From the NCBI RefSeq assembly GCF_023715505.1, contig NZ_JAMBOH010000023.1, positions 13,960-77,959 on the forward strand: a DNA stretch of 64,000 nucleotides, given 5' to 3'. A program made the translations under genes and the position numbers. Positions 62,709 to 64,000 of the stretch are shown here, piece by piece. This DNA comes from Neobacillus cucumis (GTDB lineage Bacteria; Bacillota; Bacilli; Bacillales_B; DSM-18226). The notes beneath the pieces are model-generated. The model saw only the letters and a program-made list of their open reading frames with translations, ran no database searches and was not told the origin of the DNA. Positions within the stretch are counted from its first letter, which is position 1. The number at the start of each line of letters is the position of its first letter.

Positions 62709-63029
62709 ATGAAGAAATTAGTAGTTTTAGTGATGGCAATGCTATTATCAGTTGTTGTCATCGTAAAACCAGCATCAGCTGAATACCTGCCTCAATATGA
62801 TAAATATATTGAAGTAAGTAATGATCAGGCAAGACAAATAGCTGACCAATTAGGATTAAAAGGCATTCCGCTAGGTCCAGAAACTTCAGCTTATTCTTTC
62901 CAAGTTCAAGAATCAATGATTGAAAAAATTGAACAAATCACTGGAAAAGAAATTGACCATTATTATATTTGGTTAACAGTTGATGGAGTGCCCGTTTTAG
63001 GGATTGACCCTCCTGTAGTATCATTCTAA
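62709..63029 (+). CDS. Small secreted protein of unknown function
   Basis: 106 residues with a signal peptide (MKKLVVLVMAMLLSVVVIV.., cleavage near ASA) and AAGGAGG 12 bases upstream. The mature part (YIEVSNDQARQIADQLGLKG, DHYYIWLTVDGVPVLGIDPP) is not recognised; the DQARQIA helix resembles small helical folds of inhibitor type, but that is speculative. It shares a transcript with the HD-GYP gene. Confidence 0.7.
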   Translation: MKKLVVLVMAMLLSVVVIVKPASAEYLPQYDKYIEVSNDQARQIADQLGLKGIPLGPETSAYSFQVQESMIEKIEQITGKEIDHYYIWLTVDGVPVLGIDPPVVSF

Positions 63030-63116
63030 AAATCTCTTAAATCAGAATCAAAGTACATAAAAAGGGAGCAAATGGGTTTACCTTTAAACTCCCGGTGCTG
63101 TTATGTTAATAGCAAG

Positions 63117-63157
63117 AATTAAAGCCCTACTCTCCCTGAGTTGGGCCTTTAATTTTT
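63117..63157 (+). terminator. Terminator after the small secreted protein gene
   Basis: AATTAAAGCCC pairs with GGGCCTTTAATT (one bulge) around a 15-base loop, followed by TTTTT. A/T symmetry allows function on both strands. The rest of 63030-63480 shows no gene. Confidence 0.75.
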
Positions 63158-63481
63158 GTACTTTTCAAATAAATTTCCCTGATATTATTTTTGCTTTCTG
63201 GTGTAAATTCCACAATCAAACCAAGGTATATCATCTGTTGATTTGCCGAAGTGAGAGTCCTCTTATAATTTTTGGAGCGAAAAGCGAGCTCTTCCATTGA
63301 GCATTTCAAGAAAATAAAAAAAGTAAGCATTAGGCATGATATTTTCGGCTTAATTAAGGATCTGACCTTAATTATAAATAACTCAACTTTCGCACCTAGA
63401 AAAATGTGATGAGGTTAAATGGGTGTAACGCTTAGAACCGTTGAAGTAGAGTACTTGACTTTAAATATAGGCATGAAAAAA

Positions 63482-64000
63482 CACCTCTTCATTTGGTATA
63501 GTTGATTTGTCGAGAATCACAATACCACACAGAAGAGGTGCCTCCTATATGATATCGAATAATAGTCAAAATAAGCAACTACCAAATGAATTAACTTCCA
63601 CATTTAAAGAATTACAGGTACTAAAACATCTAAGAAAAGCTGGTATTACAAAGTCTTTGGGCTTTTCCTGTGGTTACCTTTTCCAATTAATTTTTTGCTT
63701 GATCTTTGAAAACAAGAATTGGTATCGGACGCTTGAAAGTAGAAAATCTGTCGATTTTCCTACAAAGGATTCCGTCTATCGTTTCTTGAATCAGTCTACC
63801 TTCGCGTGGCGTAAATTTTTACTGTTTCTTAGTGTCCACACAATTGGAAAAGTAACGAAACTCTCGAATAATAACAGACCGAAGGTCTTAGTATTAGATG
63901 ATTCTTCTTATGATCGAAATCGTAGTAAATCCGTCGAATTACTAGCTCGTTGTTTTGATCATGCCTCTCAAAAAATGCGCTTTTATAAAGGCTTCCGTAT
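63482..64000 (+). mobile_element. IS4-like insertion sequence, left part (runs off the window)
   Basis: The leader holds a hairpin (CACCTCTTC at 63482 and GAAGAGGTG at 63533) before the transposase start. The outer end of the element lies upstream of 63482 but could not be fixed without the right end. The element interrupts the non-coding region after the small secreted protein gene. Confidence 0.6.
63549..64000 (+). CDS. IS4-family-like transposase, N-terminal part
   Basis: About 150 codons starting MISNNSQNKQLPNELTS, open to the window end. The N-terminal region (CGYLFQLIFCLIFENKNWYRTL, DSVYRFLNQSTFAWRKFLLFLS) and the first DDE-type aspartate (VLVLDDSSYDRNRS) match IS4-type transposases found in Bacillaceae. 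The rest of the gene and the right end lie outside the window, so intactness cannot be judged. Confidence 0.8.
   Translation, partial: MISNNSQNKQLPNELTSTFKELQVLKHLRKAGITKSLGFSCGYLFQLIFCLIFENKNWYRTLESRKSVDFPTKDSVYRFLNQSTFAWRKFLLFLSVHTIGKVTKLSNNNRPKVLVLDDSSYDRNRSKSVELLARCFDHASQKMRFYKGFR

Noticed and set aside
63127..63330. 67-codon minus-strand frame downstream of the small secreted protein
   Set aside because: Begins without a ribosome site and ends within the terminator; no recognised family.

Overview
The window reads as a chromosome segment of a low-GC, spore-forming Gram-positive of the family Bacillaceae (Bacillus/Neobacillus-like; genus not certain). Reasons: a phoD-tatA-tatC cluster arranged as in Bacillus subtilis, strong AGGAGG ribosome binding sites with frequent GTG/TTG starts, CcpA-type cre sites, a YjcZ-type sporulation peptide, a LysM-GH18 spore-type hydrolase, and YesM/YesN-type two-component genes. 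No rRNA, tRNA or CRISPR array was seen.

Layout. 1-2.8 kb: phosphate-starvation phosphodiesterase PhoD and its Tat translocase, with a likely PHO box. 3.5-12.1 kb: a seven-gene minus-strand operon (ABC importer, hydantoinase/dihydropyrimidinase, N-carbamoyl amidohydrolase, SDR epimerase, 2-hydroxyacid dehydrogenase) under a GntR/FCD regulator with three operator-like repeats. 12.7-14.3 kb: a LysM cell-wall protein, a decayed hpf gene and a small stress peptide. 14.4-25.1 kb: fructan/sucrose uptake and breakdown (GH32, fructokinase, ABC importer, YesL-like) next to a binding protein-sensor kinase-AraC regulator trio. 25.4-38 kb: accessory region with a VanZ-like protein, a possible type I toxin, a secreted-protein pseudogene, DUF1906-like proteins, two near-identical ktrB genes, YitT-like and SPFH proteins and a broken REP-associated tyrosine transposase (RAYT). 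38.3-46.9 kb: sugar-acid catabolism (KdgT permease, three UxaA-type dehydratase polypeptides, FAH hydrolase, a semialdehyde dehydrogenase, IclR regulator). 47.3-53.2 kb: pentitol/pentose use (transaldolase, ROK repressor, SDR, FGGY kinase, GPH symporter). 53.5-64 kb: cell-wall hydrolase, broken P-loop gene, AlkD-like protein, exported nucleosidase, UDP-glucose dehydrogenase, LOG protein, YjcZ, cupin-HD-GYP protein and the left part of an IS4-like element.

The most unusual feature is a dispersed repeat system. A short REP-like sequence (core GGGGACGGTTCTCATGCTTC and its complement) occurs about 18 times, only between genes, alone or as near-perfect hairpins with arms of up to 25 bp. It brackets the RAYT gene, and it also lies at one or other end of four copies of a separate 300-330 bp non-coding repeat. 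This looks like a RAYT/REP system with composite non-autonomous elements in a Bacillaceae genome, whose local transposase has a single-base frameshift.

Working together: most of the window is carbohydrate or nitrogen scavenging. Each catabolic cluster pairs an importer with enzymes and a dedicated regulator (GntR, YesMN-like, IclR, ROK), and cre sites suggest that catabolite repression by CcpA lies over at least the fructan and sugar-acid clusters.
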